A stretch of 64,000 nucleotides of DNA from Oxalobacteraceae bacterium CAVE-383 (GCA_004134995.1 REGP01000002.1:496001-560000); one strand, 5' to 3'. Shown: positions 1 to 10,817, counted from the stretch's first letter. The notes: generated from the letters alone by a model not told the origin. Made by a program: numbers and translations.

Positions 1-17
1 GGGGTGTAACTATGCAT
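1..17 (-). CDS. gatA: possible 5' end of gatA (partial)
   Basis: The minus strand opens an ATG frame at position 17 that reads Met-His-Ser-Tyr-Thr and runs off the left edge. GatA, the amidase subunit of the Asp/Glu-tRNA amidotransferase, normally follows gatC, and the gap to the gatC stop is 58 bases. Only five codons are visible and the nearest GGAGG lies about 18 bases upstream, so this call rests almost wholly on synteny. Confidence 0.35.
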
Positions 18-74
18 GGCGGTCGCCGGGGGCCGCCTCCATAATGGCGAGCCTTCGGCGCAGCGCGATCGGCC

Positions 75-374
75 TTATTCCAGCACTTTCGGCACCAGAT
101 ACAGGCCGTCCTGGGTCGCCGGCGCGCATTGCTGGTAGGCTGCGCGGTGATCGGTTTCGGTCGCCAGGTCTTCGCGCAGGCGCAGCGCCTGCTCCTCGAT
201 GACGGCGATCGGATGGCTGAGCGGCTCGACGCCGGCGGTATCGACGGTTTTCATCTGTTCGACCAGCGCAAAGAGGCCGTTGAGCTGGTCCAGCGTCTTG
301 TGGGCCTGCTCTTTGCTTAGCTCCAGGCGGGACAAATGGGCGATACGCTCGACATCGGATAAAACTAGGGACAT
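75..374 (-). CDS. gatC: Asp-tRNA(Asn)/Glu-tRNA(Gln) amidotransferase subunit C
   Basis: This 99-residue protein matches GatC, the small subunit that stabilises the GatA-GatB complex converting mischarged Glu-tRNA(Gln) or Asp-tRNA(Asn) to the amide form. The N-terminal stretch with [12 protein letters not shown] and the central LSHP segment are typical. An upstream ATG at 425 would add 17 residues that do not resemble the family, so the start at 374 gives the usual length. Neither start has a clear Shine-Dalgarno sequence. The gene is divergent from mreB, and gatA probably follows off the window edge. Confidence 0.9.
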   Translation of the reverse strand: MSLVLSDVERIAHLSRLELSKEQAHKTLDQLNGLFALVEQMKTVDTAGVEPLSHPIAVIEEQALRLREDLATETDHRAAYQQCAPATQDGLYLVPKVLE

Positions 375-494
375 GGCAGGGAGGGCCGGCGGCCGTTGGG
401 GTAGATTGGAAAAAATGGCTTGCATCGGTGCGATTTATGCGAATTTCGCTTGCCGGTTTGGTGCAAATTATAAGGTAGAATGTACGGCTATTGA

Positions 495-1637
<1,143 letters not shown>

Positions 1638-1817
1638 CGGCCTGCCGGCTTCCGCCGGCGCGCATGCGGTATCCTGTTCCAATCGATTGACGAAGTAAAA
1701 CATGTGCGAGAAAAGACAGAGAAAACCGGTAGCCGGCGCTGATTGCTTGACGATCGGCGCGGCGGCCCTCGCTGTCTTTTTCCTTGCCCTTGGCCGACGC
1801 GATATGGGGCCTGGCAA

Positions 1818-2924
1818 ATGAGCGGTCTGCCTCCGCTCTTCAAACAAGGGGCGTCCGCCCGCGCCAGAGTCCTGTTCTTCGCTTTCATCTCTGTGGTGCT
1901 GCTGGTCGTCGATTCCCATGTCCATACGCTGGATACTGTACGCAAGGGCGTCGGCACCGCGCTCTATCCCCTGCAAATGCTGGCGCTGATGCCGCGCGAT
2001 GCCGCATTGCAGCTGGCCGACTATTTCACTTCGCTGTCCACGCTGGAACAGGAAAACAAGGCATTGAAGCTGCGCCAGGCGCAGAGCGCGCAGATGCTGC
2101 AGCAGGAGCGCCTGCTATTTGCTGAAAACAGTCAACTGCGCAATCTGCTGGGAATGCAGCAAAAACTGACGGTCAGGTCGGTGGTCGGCGAAATCCTCTA
2201 CGATGCGCGCGATCCCTTTACGCGCAAGGTCGTGCTCAATCGCGGTTCGCAGCAGGATGTGGCGCTCGGACAGCCGGTGATCGACGATCTCGGCATCGTC
2301 GGCCAGATCACCCGCGTGTTCCCGTTTACCTCGGAAGTGACGTTGCTGACCGACAAGGACCAGGCAATACCGGTGCAGGTGCTGCGCAATGGCCTGCGCA
2401 GCATTGCCTACGGCCGCGGCCAGTCCGGCGTGCTGGATTTGCGCTTCATGGCCGCCAATGCGGATATCCAGAGCGGGGACATGCTGGTTACCTCGGGCAT
2501 CGACGGGGTTTACCCCGCCGGGCTTGCAGTGGCCAGCGTAACGCGCGTCGAAACCAAATCGTCGGATGCGTTTGCGCATATCGTCTGTACGCCGATTGCC
2601 GGCGTCGACCGCCACAAGCAATTGCTGATCCTGCTGGTCGACAGCAATCTGCCGCCGCGCCCGCCGCCTGACGCCGTGCCGGCGAAAAACGACAAGAACA
2701 CCAAGATATCGCAGGAAGTGCGCGAGCGCCTGGTGGAAAAAACGCCCGCGGCAGCCGCGGCGACAGCAGCTTCCACGGCGCCCGCAGCCGCTGCAGGCAC
2801 GCCGGCGCCGGCCCTTGCACCGGCGCTGGCTCCTGCACCGGCATCGGCGCCTGCATCCAAGCCGGCGGCGCCGACGCCATCGACATCAACCACGCCGTCC
2901 CAGCCGCCAAAGGCCGCCCGATGA
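1818..2924 (+). CDS. mreC: rod shape-determining protein MreC
   Basis: MreC (368 residues) is a bitopic inner-membrane protein whose periplasmic beta-domains organise PBP2/RodA. A transmembrane segment lies at about residues 17-35 (VLFFAFISVVLLVV), followed by a coiled coil (about 60-105) and the two beta-barrel domains (about 115-280). The last ~75 residues are an Ala/Pro-rich low-complexity tail, longer than in many MreC proteins. The ATG at 1818 is chosen over an upstream frame start at 1743 because MSGLPPLFKQG fits the family. Its stop overlaps the mreD start (ATGA), suggesting translational coupling. Confidence 0.95.
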   Translation: MSGLPPLFKQGASARARVLFFAFISVVLLVVDSHVHTLDTVRKGVGTALYPLQMLALMPRDAALQLADYFTSLSTLEQENKALKLRQAQSAQMLQQERLLFAENSQLRNLLGMQQKLTVRSVVGEILYDARDPFTRKVVLNRGSQQDVALGQPVIDDLGIVGQITRVFPFTSEVTLLTDKDQAIPVQVLRNGLRSIAYGRGQSGVLDLRFMAANADIQSGDMLVTSGIDGVYPAGLAVASVTRVETKSSDAFAHIVCTPIAGVDRHKQLLILLVDSNLPPRPPPDAVPAKNDKNTKISQEVRERLVEKTPAAAAATAASTAPAAAAGTPAPALAPALAPAPASAPASKPAAPTPSTSTTPSQPPKAAR

Positions 2925-3433
2925 ATGATCCGCATTACATTCTGCTGCCGGCCAATCCGCTGTTCATTGTGGTCAGCCTGGTTGCCGCCTTCGTGCTCAA
3001 TCTGCTGCCGACCGGGCAGATTCCCGGCGTGCCGGATTTCGTTGCCCTGGTGCTGGTGTTCTGGAGCATCCACGAACCGCGCAAGATCGGCATCAGCATT
3101 GCCTTCCTGATGGGGCTGCTGATGGATATCCATCAAGCCACGCTGCTGGGCGAAAATGCGCTGGCCTACACCCTGCTGTCGTATTTCGCGATCATGATCC
3201 ACCGCCGCGTGCTCTGGTTTCCGGCCAGCCGCCAGGCGCTGCATATTCTGCCGCTGATGTTATTTACCCAACTGGTGCAATTGCTGGTGCGGGCCGCCAT
3301 CAGCAATAAATTCCCGCATTGGTATTTCTTTATCGAAAGTTTTGTCGCCGCAGCCTTGTGGCCGGTTGCAACCTGGCTGTTGATGGCGCCGCAGCGACGG
3401 GCGATCGATCGAGACGACAATCGTCCGATCTGA
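2921..3433 (+). CDS. mreD: rod shape-determining protein MreD
   Basis: The 170-residue protein is almost entirely hydrophobic with about five membrane-spanning segments, as expected for MreD, the integral membrane partner of MreC. It starts inside the mreC stop codon (ATGA overlap) and ends 13 bases before mrdA. Position in the operon and the hydropathy pattern are the main support, since MreD sequence motifs are weak; the FVALVLVFWSIHEP stretch near residue 46 is typical of proteobacterial members. Confidence 0.93.
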   Translation: MNDPHYILLPANPLFIVVSLVAAFVLNLLPTGQIPGVPDFVALVLVFWSIHEPRKIGISIAFLMGLLMDIHQATLLGENALAYTLLSYFAIMIHRRVLWFPASRQALHILPLMLFTQLVQLLVRAAISNKFPHWYFFIESFVAAALWPVATWLLMAPQRRAIDRDDNRPI

Positions 3434-3446
3434 TGCGTGACGCCCG

Positions 3447-5384
3447 ATGACCGAATTCAAAGACATCGAGCAGGAACTGCGGCTGTTCCGGCGCCGACTG
3501 TTCGCCGTGAGCGGACTGGTGCTGATCTGTTTCGGCCTGTTGATGGCGCGCTTCGTCTGGCTGCAGGTGATCCGCTACGACGCCTATGCGGCGAAGGCGG
3601 AAGACAATCGCATTTCGGTGGTGCCGATCGCGCCCAACCGCGGCCTGATTTTCGACCGCAACGGCGTAGTGCTGGCGCGCAACTACTCGGCATACACGCT
3701 TGAAATCACCCCCTCCAAAATCCAGATTCCGCTCGATGAGCTGATCGATCAGCTCGGCGGCGTGGTCGAGATTCAATTGAAGGACCGGCGCCGCTTCAAG
3801 AAGCTGCTGGAAGAATCCAAGCAGTTCGAAAGCCTGCCGGTGCGCACCCGCCTGACCGATGAAGAAGTGGCGCGCTTTACCGCGCAGCGTTATCGTTTCC
3901 CGGGCGTGGATATCCAGGCGCGCCTGTTCCGCCAATACCCGTTCGGCAAGACGGCGGCGCACGTGATCGGCTACATCGGCCGCATCAGCCAGCGCGACGC
4001 CGACAAGATCGACGATACCGACGACGCCGCCAACTATAACGGCACCGATTACATCGGCAAGGCCGGCCTCGAGAAAAGCTATGAAAACCAATTGCACGGC
4101 ACCACCGGCTATGAGGAAGTCGAAATCTCCGCCGGCGGCCGCGCGGTGCGCACGCTGTCGCATACCTCCTCGGCGCCGGGCAAGAACCTGATTCTGTCGA
4201 TCGACATCGAATTGCAGAAAGTGATCGAGGAAGCCTTCGGCGACCGCAAGGGCGCGCTGATCGCGATCGAGCCGTCCACCGGCGATATCCTGGCCTATGT
4301 GTCCATGCCGTCGTTCGATCCGAATCTGTTTGTCGACGGCATCGATCAGCAAAGCTGGGACGAACTGAACAATTCGCCCGACCGTCCGCTGGTCAATCGC
4401 CCGCTCAGCGGCACCTATCCGCCCGGTTCCACCTATAAGCCGTTCATGGCGCTGGCCGCGCTGGAACTCGGCAAGCGCCGGCCGGAAGACGCCATCAACG
4501 ACCAGGGGTTCTTCTGGCTCGGCAATCACAAATTCCGCGACGACAAGCCCGGCGGACACGGCATCGTCAATATGTACAAATCGATCGTGGTGTCGTGCGA
4601 TACCTATTACTACCAGCTCGCCAACGACATGGGCGTCGATACCATTCACGATTTCATGAAGCCTTTCGGCTTCGGCCAGCTGACCGGCATCGACCTGGAA
4701 AACGAACGGCGCGGACTGTTGCCGTCGACGACCTGGAAGCGCACTTCCTACAGCAAGCCGGAACAGCAGAAATGGTATGCCGGCGAGACCATTTCGCTGG
4801 GCATCGGCCAAGGCTACAACGCATTTACGCCATTGCAGATGGCGCAGGCGCTGTCGACACTGGTCAACAACGGCATTGTGATGAAGCCGCATCTGGTTAA
4901 AATCCTGGAAGACGGCCTGACCCATCAGAAGACAATGACCGTGCCGAAGGAAAGTTATCGGATTCCGCTGAAACAGGAAAATATCGATTTCATCAAAAAT
5001 GCGATGGTCGGCGTCACCAAGGAGGGCACCGGCGCGCGCGCATTTGCCGGCGCCGGCTATGTCGCCGGCGGCAAGAGCGGCACCGCGCAGGTGGTGACCA
5101 TCAAGCAGAACGAAAAATACGATTCCAAGAAGATGGCCGAGCATCTGCGCGACCACTCTTTGTTTACCGCTTTCGCGCCGGCCGATCATCCGACCATCGC
5201 CTTGGCCATCGTGGTCGAAAACGGCGGCTTCGGGGCAGCGGCGGCCGCGCCGCTGGCGCGCAAGGCGCTGGATTATTATCTGCTGAAGAAACGTCCCGGC
5301 GACGACGCCAAGAAAGACCCGAAGGCGGAAGCGGCGGCCGAAGCTGCCGCATCCGCGGCGTCTTCCGCGGATGCGAGCGACTGA
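3447..5384 (+). CDS. mrdA: peptidoglycan D,D-transpeptidase PBP2
   Basis: PBP2 cross-links peptidoglycan during cell elongation and works with RodA. The 645-residue protein has one N-terminal membrane anchor (about residues 18-38), the dimerisation domain with the R-G-x-I-x-DRNG segment near residue 65, and a transpeptidase domain. The serine nucleophile motif STYK begins at S328, the second motif SCD follows near 384, and KSGTAQ begins near K543. The last ~40 residues are Lys/Ala-rich and probably disordered. The gene lies in an operon between mreD and rodA. Confidence 0.97.
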   Translation: MTEFKDIEQELRLFRRRLFAVSGLVLICFGLLMARFVWLQVIRYDAYAAKAEDNRISVVPIAPNRGLIFDRNGVVLARNYSAYTLEITPSKIQIPLDELIDQLGGVVEIQLKDRRRFKKLLEESKQFESLPVRTRLTDEEVARFTAQRYRFPGVDIQARLFRQYPFGKTAAHVIGYIGRISQRDADKIDDTDDAANYNGTDYIGKAGLEKSYENQLHGTTGYEEVEISAGGRAVRTLSHTSSAPGKNLILSIDIELQKVIEEAFGDRKGALIAIEPSTGDILAYVSMPSFDPNLFVDGIDQQSWDELNNSPDRPLVNRPLSGTYPPGSTYKPFMALAALELGKRRPEDAINDQGFFWLGNHKFRDDKPGGHGIVNMYKSIVVSCDTYYYQLANDMGVDTIHDFMKPFGFGQLTGIDLENERRGLLPSTTWKRTSYSKPEQQKWYAGETISLGIGQGYNAFTPLQMAQALSTLVNNGIVMKPHLVKILEDGLTHQKTMTVPKESYRIPLKQENIDFIKNAMVGVTKEGTGARAFAGAGYVAGGKSGTAQVVTIKQNEKYDSKKMAEHLRDHSLFTAFAPADHPTIALAIVVENGGFGAAAAAPLARKALDYYLLKKRPGDDAKKDPKAEAAAEAAASAASSADASD

Positions 5385-5432
5385 CATGGCGATATCTGAA
5401 ATGCGTTCCGATACTTTTTCCGGGTGGACACG

Positions 5433-6542
5433 ATGAGTCTGCAAAAACCGCCGTTATGGCAAGTCATCCGCCCGCATCTGGCGGTGTTCGATGGCGCGCT
5501 TTCGCTGATCATCTTCCTGATCCTGTGCGTCGGCATCGTCACGCTGTATTCCGCCGGAATCGGCTTTCCGGGCCGTGTCGAAGACCAGTTGCGCAATATC
5601 CTGATCGCTTTCATCGTGATGTGGATCGCCGCCAATATCTCGCCGCAGACCCTGCTGCGGTTAGCGGTGCCGCTGTATGCGCTGGGCGTATCGCTGCTGA
5701 TCGCGGTGGCATTGTTCGGCCTGGTCAAGAAGGGCGCGCGGCGCTGGATCAATATCGGCATGGTGGTGCAGCCGTCCGAAATGATGAAGATCGCCATGCC
5801 CTTGATGCTGGCCTGGTATTTCCAGAAGTGCGAAGGCATGCTGCGCTGGCATGTGTACGTGATTGCGCTGGTGCTGCTGGCGATTCCGGCGGCGCTGATC
5901 ATTCGCCAGCCGGACCTGGGCACGGCCTTGCTGGTTCTGGCAGCCGGCGTATATGTCATCTTTCTGGCGGGACTTTCCTGGAAAGCGATTGTCGCGGCCG
6001 TGGTCGCGATCGGCGCCAGCCTGCCGGTGATCTGGGGCTTCCTGCATGACTACCAGCGGCAGCGCATCATGATGCTGATCGACCCGACTTCCGATCCGCT
6101 CGGCAAGGGCTTTCACATCATTCAGTCGACCATCGCGGTGGGCTCCGGCGGCGTCACCGGCAAAGGCTGGCTGAAGGGCACTCAGACCCATCTCGAATTC
6201 ATCCCGGAACGCACCACCGATTTCATCTTCGCGGTGTTCTCGGAAGAATTCGGCATGATCGGCAATATCGTGCTGATGACGCTGTATCTGCTGCTGGTGA
6301 TTCGCGGCCTGATGATCGCGGCCAATGCGCCGACGCTGTTTACGCGTCTGCTGGCGGGATCGATCACGATGATTTTCTTCACCTACGCCTTCGTGAACAT
6401 GGGGATGGTCAGCGGCATCCTGCCGGTGGTCGGCGTGCCGCTGCCGTTCATGAGCTACGGCGGCACGGCGCTGGTGACGCTGGGTCTGGGCGCCGGCATT
6501 CTGATGAGCATTCAACGGCATCGCAAACTGGTGCAAACCTGA
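5433..6542 (+). CDS. mrdB: peptidoglycan glycosyltransferase RodA (SEDS family)
   Basis: RodA (369 residues) polymerises lipid II into glycan strands in the elongasome. About ten transmembrane helices can be read. SEDS signatures include the QPDLGTA segment near residue 158 and the C-terminal GVPLPFMSYGG segment. A GTG at 5424 in the same frame could add three residues; ATG at 5433 is preferred. It follows mrdA and lies 9 bases before rlpA. Confidence 0.96.
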   Translation: MSLQKPPLWQVIRPHLAVFDGALSLIIFLILCVGIVTLYSAGIGFPGRVEDQLRNILIAFIVMWIAANISPQTLLRLAVPLYALGVSLLIAVALFGLVKKGARRWINIGMVVQPSEMMKIAMPLMLAWYFQKCEGMLRWHVYVIALVLLAIPAALIIRQPDLGTALLVLAAGVYVIFLAGLSWKAIVAAVVAIGASLPVIWGFLHDYQRQRIMMLIDPTSDPLGKGFHIIQSTIAVGSGGVTGKGWLKGTQTHLEFIPERTTDFIFAVFSEEFGMIGNIVLMTLYLLLVIRGLMIAANAPTLFTRLLAGSITMIFFTYAFVNMGMVSGILPVVGVPLPFMSYGGTALVTLGLGAGILMSIQRHRKLVQT

Positions 6543-6551
6543 GGACAGCCT

Positions 6552-7631
6552 ATGCGACTTTCCGATTTTCCACAGCCGATGGCGCGCGCCATGCGCATCG
6601 CCGCACTGGCGTTGCCGCTGATATTGGCGGCCTGCAGCAGCACGCCGCTGGCGCCGATCGGCAGCGAACGCGCGGCGCCGGCGCGTGCAGTCAAGAAGGC
6701 GGCGCCAGGCGCCAACGGCGCGCCGTTGTTGCCGCCGGCGGGTTCCGGGCGCGGGGGCTATTATCTGGACGATGGTCCCGGCGACGTCATTCCGCCCAAC
6801 CTGAACGACATCCCCGATGCCGAGCCGCGCATCGAACCTTACATCAAGGGACCGAACCGTCCCTACTCGGTGTTCGGCAAGACCTATCAGCCGCTCACCG
6901 ACAGCACCACGCCGTTCAAGCAGCGCGGCGTCGGCAGCTGGTACGGCAAGAAATTCCATGGACAGAAAACCGCGTCCGGCGAGCTGTACGACATGTTCAA
7001 GATGACGGCGGCGCATCCCACCCTGCCCTTGCCGTCATATGCCCGCGTCACCAATCTGAAGAACGGCGCGCAGGTGATCGTGCGCATCAACGACCGCGGG
7101 CCGTTCCATTCGGATCGCATCATCGATCTGTCGTATACCGCGGCCCTGAAGCTGGGTTACATCGGGTCCGGCAGCAGCGAACTGGAAGTCGAACGCCTGC
7201 TGCCGGATGAAATCACGCGCATGGCGGCGGCGCGGCAGGCCGGCCAATCCGCCGGGCCGGCCGCCATTGCCGCCGGCCCGGCCGCGCCCGCGGCGCAGCC
7301 GGAGGGCTCGGTATTGCCGGCGTCGTCGCAAACCTCGCTGCCTCCGCTGGCCGCGAATGTCGTGCCGGCGGCGCCGGCGGCGCAGGATGCCGCCTTGCCC
7401 GGCGCATATTATCTTCAGTTCGGCGCATATTCCCAGGAGCGCAACGCGCAGATAGCGCGCACCAATCTGCTGGCGTCGCTATCCGGAATGGTGACTTCGA
7501 TGCAGGCGCTGCCGGTCAATGGCCTGTATCGTCTGTATGCGGGGCCTTACGCCAGCCGCACGGCCGCGCAGGATGCGGCGCAACTGATCCGCGAACGCAG
7601 CAGCGAGAAGCCGTTCGTGGTCGCCAAATGA
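6552..7631 (+). CDS. rlpA: septal ring lytic transglycosylase / lipoprotein RlpA
   Basis: RlpA cleaves naked glycan strands and acts in the periplasm. The 359-residue protein has a lipoprotein signal with lipobox LAAC near residue 28, a double-psi beta-barrel domain (about 118-205, with GVGSWYGKKFHGQKTASGE and the INDRGPF catalytic region), an Ala/Pro-rich linker, and a C-terminal SPOR domain (about 283-357) that binds denuded peptidoglycan. GAGGA seven bases upstream supports the start at 6552; an internal Met at 6591 is an alternative. It closes the elongasome operon and converges on rsmI. Confidence 0.95.
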   Translation: MRLSDFPQPMARAMRIAALALPLILAACSSTPLAPIGSERAAPARAVKKAAPGANGAPLLPPAGSGRGGYYLDDGPGDVIPPNLNDIPDAEPRIEPYIKGPNRPYSVFGKTYQPLTDSTTPFKQRGVGSWYGKKFHGQKTASGELYDMFKMTAAHPTLPLPSYARVTNLKNGAQVIVRINDRGPFHSDRIIDLSYTAALKLGYIGSGSSELEVERLLPDEITRMAAARQAGQSAGPAAIAAGPAAPAAQPEGSVLPASSQTSLPPLAANVVPAAPAAQDAALPGAYYLQFGAYSQERNAQIARTNLLASLSGMVTSMQALPVNGLYRLYAGPYASRTAAQDAAQLIRERSSEKPFVVAK

Positions 7632-7663
7632 ACCGGCAAGGATAGATGCCGGCGGCGCGGCGT

Positions 7664-8599
7664 TCAGGCGCCGCCGTGTTCCGTCTCTTCCCGCATGGCC
7701 AGCGCGCGCTCGTAAAGCGCGTTCTTTTTATGGCCTGTCAATTGCGCCGCCAATGCCGCGGCCTGCTTCAACGGCAACTCGGCCAGCAATATGCGCAGCA
7801 CGCGGTCGGCGTCGGCGCCATCGTCCTCTGTTACCGCAGCGGCTTCGATCAGCAGCACGAACTCGCCGCGCTGGCGGTGATCGTCCTGCGCCAGCCAGGC
7901 CGGCGCGTCGGCCAGCGCGCAACGATGAATTTCCTCAAACTGCTTGGTCAGCTCGCGCGCCAGCACGATCTGGCGCTGCGGGCCGAATGCCAGCAGCAAT
8001 GCATCCACCGTTTCGACGATGCGGTGCGGCGCTTCATATAACACCAGGGTCGATGTCAGATCTGTCAGTGAGGCCAGCGCGTTTTCGCGTTGCCTGGGTT
8101 TGGGCGGCAGGAAGCCGGCGAAATGGAAGCGGTCATTGACCAAGCCGCTGGCGCAGAGCGCGGTCACGGCAGCCGATGCGCCCGGCAGCGGCAGCACCCT
8201 CAGGCCGGCATTGCGCACGGCGTCGACGATGCGCGCGCCCGGATCCGAGACGGCCGGCGTGCCGGCGTCGGAGACCAGTGCAATGCGCTCGCCGGCCTGC
8301 AGCCTGGCGATGATCTTCCCGGCAACTTCGCGTTCATTGTGCTCGTGCGCGGCGATCAGGGGTTTGGATACGCCGTAGCGGGTCAGCAGATGGCCGGTAT
8401 TGCGGGTGTCTTCGCAGGCCACCGCATCGACGATGCTCAGGACGTGTAAAGCGCGCAACGTGATGTCGCAAACATTTCCGATGGGCGTGGCCAGCACATA
8501 TAATGCCGATTGCGGATAGCTTTGCAGCGCCACCTCGTCGAGGACTGCCAGCGTGGCGAGCGCGCTGGTGGACGTGTCGCCGGTAGAGGTCTGATTCAT
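7664..8599 (-). CDS. rsmI: 16S rRNA (cytidine(1402)-2'-O)-methyltransferase RsmI
   Basis: RsmI uses S-adenosylmethionine to methylate the ribose of C1402 in the 30S decoding centre. The 311-residue protein shows the tetrapyrrole-methylase fold signatures: LYVLATPIGN at the N terminus, ACEDTRNTGHLL, LVSDAGTPAVSDPG and the LPPKPRQRE segment. An upstream frame extension to 8692 is not family-like. The start is 14 bases from the divergent lpoA-like gene, the yraL-yraM arrangement known from E. coli. A GC-rich hairpin (7651-7675) overlaps its 3' end and may stop transcription from both sides. Confidence 0.94.
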   Translation of the reverse strand: MNQTSTGDTSTSALATLAVLDEVALQSYPQSALYVLATPIGNVCDITLRALHVLSIVDAVACEDTRNTGHLLTRYGVSKPLIAAHEHNEREVAGKIIARLQAGERIALVSDAGTPAVSDPGARIVDAVRNAGLRVLPLPGASAAVTALCASGLVNDRFHFAGFLPPKPRQRENALASLTDLTSTLVLYEAPHRIVETVDALLLAFGPQRQIVLARELTKQFEEIHRCALADAPAWLAQDDHRQRGEFVLLIEAAAVTEDDGADADRVLRILLAELPLKQAAALAAQLTGHKKNALYERALAMREETEHGGA

Positions 8600-8613
8600 A
8601 GGGAGCTGTAGAA

Positions 8614-9768
8614 ATGTCGTGCCAATTGTTAAGAAAGCTTTTGATAAGCGCGGTCGTGACCGGATTGTGCGCTTCCGTGCAGGCAAATACAACGAATACC
8701 CCGGCCGATCCCGCCGAAATCATCGATACCGGCGCTGCGCCGGTGGCCCCCGCGATCAGAATCGCGCTGCTGCTGCCGGGCCGCACCGGCATATTCGGCG
8801 CCGCCGCCGACGCGGTGCGCACCGGCTTCCTGACTGCCTATGAAGGCGAGAAGCAGGGCGTGATCGTCAACCTGGTCGAAAGCGGCGATACGCCGGCCGA
8901 TATGCTCAAGACGTATCTGAGCGCGCTGGACGGCAACGACATCATCGTCGGGCCGCTCTCGCGCAACGGCGCCGCACTGATCGCGCAAAGCGGCAAGGTC
9001 GGCAAGCCGACCGTGGCGCTGACCCAGCCCGAAGGCGAAGCCGACGCGGCCTTGCCGCCGAAAATGCTGGTGGTCGCATTGTCGGTCGAAGAAGAGGCGC
9101 GCCAGGCCGCGGCCTGGACCGAACGCGAAAAAACCGGCGGCAAGATCTTCGCCGTGTCGACCGCGACTGCCTGGCAGCGCCGCACCGTCAAGGCATTCAT
9201 CGCCCAAAGCCGCATCCTCGGCCTCGATGTCACGCCGCTGGAATTGAGCGTCGGCGCCAACGCCCTGAGCGCCAGCGGCCTGGTGCAATTGAAGCAGCGC
9301 ATGGACGCCGACCGGCCGGCGCTCCTGTTTGTCGCGCTCGATGCGCAGCAGGCCATCCAACTGCGCAGTTCGATCGGCGCCGATACGCCGCTTTACGGCA
9401 TTTCCCAATTGAACCCGCGCAATCAGTCTGCCGATCCGGATTCGCGGCAGCCCGAGCTCGACGGCGTCAAGCTGCTCGACATCCCATGGCAGGTGGCGGC
9501 CGACAGCCCGGCCGTCAGCATGTATCCGCGTCCCATCGTCGACAACCCGCAACAGCACAATGCCGACCTGGACCGGCTGTATGCGCTCGGCATCGATGCC
9601 TATCGGATCGCGCTGGAAATCGGCCGCACCCACAAGAATTTCGACATCGACGGCGTCACCGGCAGGTTGAGCGTGAATATCGATTCGTCCGGCAGCCATT
9701 TCCAGCGCACCGAAACGCCGGCCGTCTACCAGGACGGCATCGTGGTGCCGGCCCAGGGCCAGCGTTGA
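8614..9768 (+). CDS. lpoA: penicillin-binding protein activator, LpoA C-domain-like
   Basis: The 384-residue protein has an N-terminal export signal (about residues 1-24, ending near VQAN) and a periplasmic binding-protein fold (IRIALLLPGRTGIFG at about 48; later VGPLSRNGAALIAQ). This is the fold of the C-terminal half of LpoA, the PBP1A activator; the N-terminal TPR half of E. coli LpoA is absent, so this is the short form. No clear lipobox cysteine is seen. The neighbourhood rsmI<>this-yraN-diaA-dolP matches the E. coli yraLMNOP block, which is the strongest support. Confidence 0.82.
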   Translation: MSCQLLRKLLISAVVTGLCASVQANTTNTPADPAEIIDTGAAPVAPAIRIALLLPGRTGIFGAAADAVRTGFLTAYEGEKQGVIVNLVESGDTPADMLKTYLSALDGNDIIVGPLSRNGAALIAQSGKVGKPTVALTQPEGEADAALPPKMLVVALSVEEEARQAAAWTEREKTGGKIFAVSTATAWQRRTVKAFIAQSRILGLDVTPLELSVGANALSASGLVQLKQRMDADRPALLFVALDAQQAIQLRSSIGADTPLYGISQLNPRNQSADPDSRQPELDGVKLLDIPWQVAADSPAVSMYPRPIVDNPQQHNADLDRLYALGIDAYRIALEIGRTHKNFDIDGVTGRLSVNIDSSGSHFQRTETPAVYQDGIVVPAQGQR

Positions 9769-9772
9769 ATAC

Positions 9773-10180
9773 ATGACCGAATGCAATGACGGCGGCGGGG
9801 CAGGCAGTGCGCGCCGCACCAGCACCGCCCGGCAGGTGGCCGGCGACGGCGCCGAGGATCGGGCGCTGGCGTATTTGCAGCAGCAGGGCCTGCGCTTGTG
9901 CACGCGGAATTTTCGCTGCAAGGCCGGCGAGATCGACCTGATCATGAACGAGCGCGTGAACGCGCACGATACGCTGGTGTTTATCGAAGTCCGAAAGCGC
10001 AGTAGTATGCGTTACGGCGGTGCCGCCGGCAGCGTGACGCCGGCCAAGCAGGCGCGCCTGATCCGGGCCGCGCATTGGTACCTTGCACGCTATCGGACGA
10101 TGCCGCCATGCCGCTTCGACGTGATTGCGTTCGAGCGGGAAGAGATGTCCTGGCTTAAAAATGCATTTGCCGCGGCCTGA
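9773..10180 (+). CDS. yraN: YraN family protein (UPF0102, nuclease-like fold)
   Basis: This 135-residue protein carries the UPF0102 signature: an early GEDxALAYL-like helix (here [14 protein letters not shown]), then GEIDLIM and VFIEVRKR, which form an E-D-ExK arrangement as in restriction-like nucleases. Its cellular role is not settled. It begins 4 bases after the lpoA-like stop and is followed by diaA, as in many proteobacteria. Confidence 0.9.
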   Translation: MTECNDGGGAGSARRTSTARQVAGDGAEDRALAYLQQQGLRLCTRNFRCKAGEIDLIMNERVNAHDTLVFIEVRKRSSMRYGGAAGSVTPAKQARLIRAAHWYLARYRTMPPCRFDVIAFEREEMSWLKNAFAAA

Positions 10181-10220
10181 TGCCTTCGGTGGAACTTTAG
10201 AACCCATTTATTTAAATTTT

Positions 10221-10817
10221 ATGATCAAGCAACGCACTCTCGACCATTTCCAGGAAAGCGCCCGACTGAAAACCGAAGCGGCGTCCGTTCTCGCCGATCC
10301 GATTACGGCGGCGGTGGAACTAATGTTCACGGCGCTGTCCAACGGTAACAAAATTCTTGCGTGCGGCAATGGCGGATCCGCTGCCGACAGCCAGCATTTC
10401 GCGGCGGAACTGGTCGGCCGTTTCGAACGCGAGCGATTGCCGCTGCCGGCAATGGCGCTGACCACGGATACGTCCATCATGACGGCAGTCGGCAATGACT
10501 ATTCCTTTAAAGAGATCTTTTCCAAGCAGGTGCAGGCGTTCGGCCAGAATGGCGATGTGCTGCTGGCGTTTTCGACATCAGGCAATTCCGAAAATGTCAT
10601 CGCGGCAATCGATGCGGCGCTGGAGCGCGACATGCGGGTGGTCGCGCTGACCGGCAAGGGCGGCGGCAAGATCGGCAAGCTTTTAACCGAGGCGGATGTG
10701 CATATTTGCGTGCCGCACGATCGTACGGCGCGTATTCAGGAAGTGCATCTGCTGACCATTCATTGCATTTGCGACGGCATCGACGTCGCGTTATTTGGAG
10801 AAGATGGAAATGAGTAA
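10221..10817 (+). CDS. diaA: SIS-domain protein DiaA (DnaA initiator-associating factor)
   Basis: The 198-residue protein is a sugar-isomerase (SIS) domain protein, with [21 protein letters not shown] near residues 55-75 and [10 protein letters not shown] further on. In E. coli the homologue at this locus, DiaA, binds DnaA and promotes assembly at oriC; the closely related GmhA makes heptose phosphate. The yraN-diaA-dolP context favours DiaA. An ATG at 10221 is used although the frame is open further upstream. Its stop overlaps the start of the next gene. Confidence 0.88.
   Translation: MIKQRTLDHFQESARLKTEAASVLADPITAAVELMFTALSNGNKILACGNGGSAADSQHFAAELVGRFERERLPLPAMALTTDTSIMTAVGNDYSFKEIFSKQVQAFGQNGDVLLAFSTSGNSENVIAAIDAALERDMRVVALTGKGGGKIGKLLTEADVHICVPHDRTARIQEVHLLTIHCICDGIDVALFGEDGNE

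Noticed and set aside
34..74. Minus-strand ATG-GAG-GCG frame just before gatA
   Set aside because: It meets a stop after ten codons and only shows where the GGAGG ribosome site might lie.
3330..5444. Very long antisense open frame opposite mrdA
   Set aside because: Typical shadow frame of a high-GC gene; the plus-strand protein has full PBP2 motifs.
7651..7675. GC-rich hairpin at the rlpA/rsmI convergence
   Set aside because: It overlaps the rsmI stop and lacks a T run; mentioned under rsmI but not listed as a terminator.
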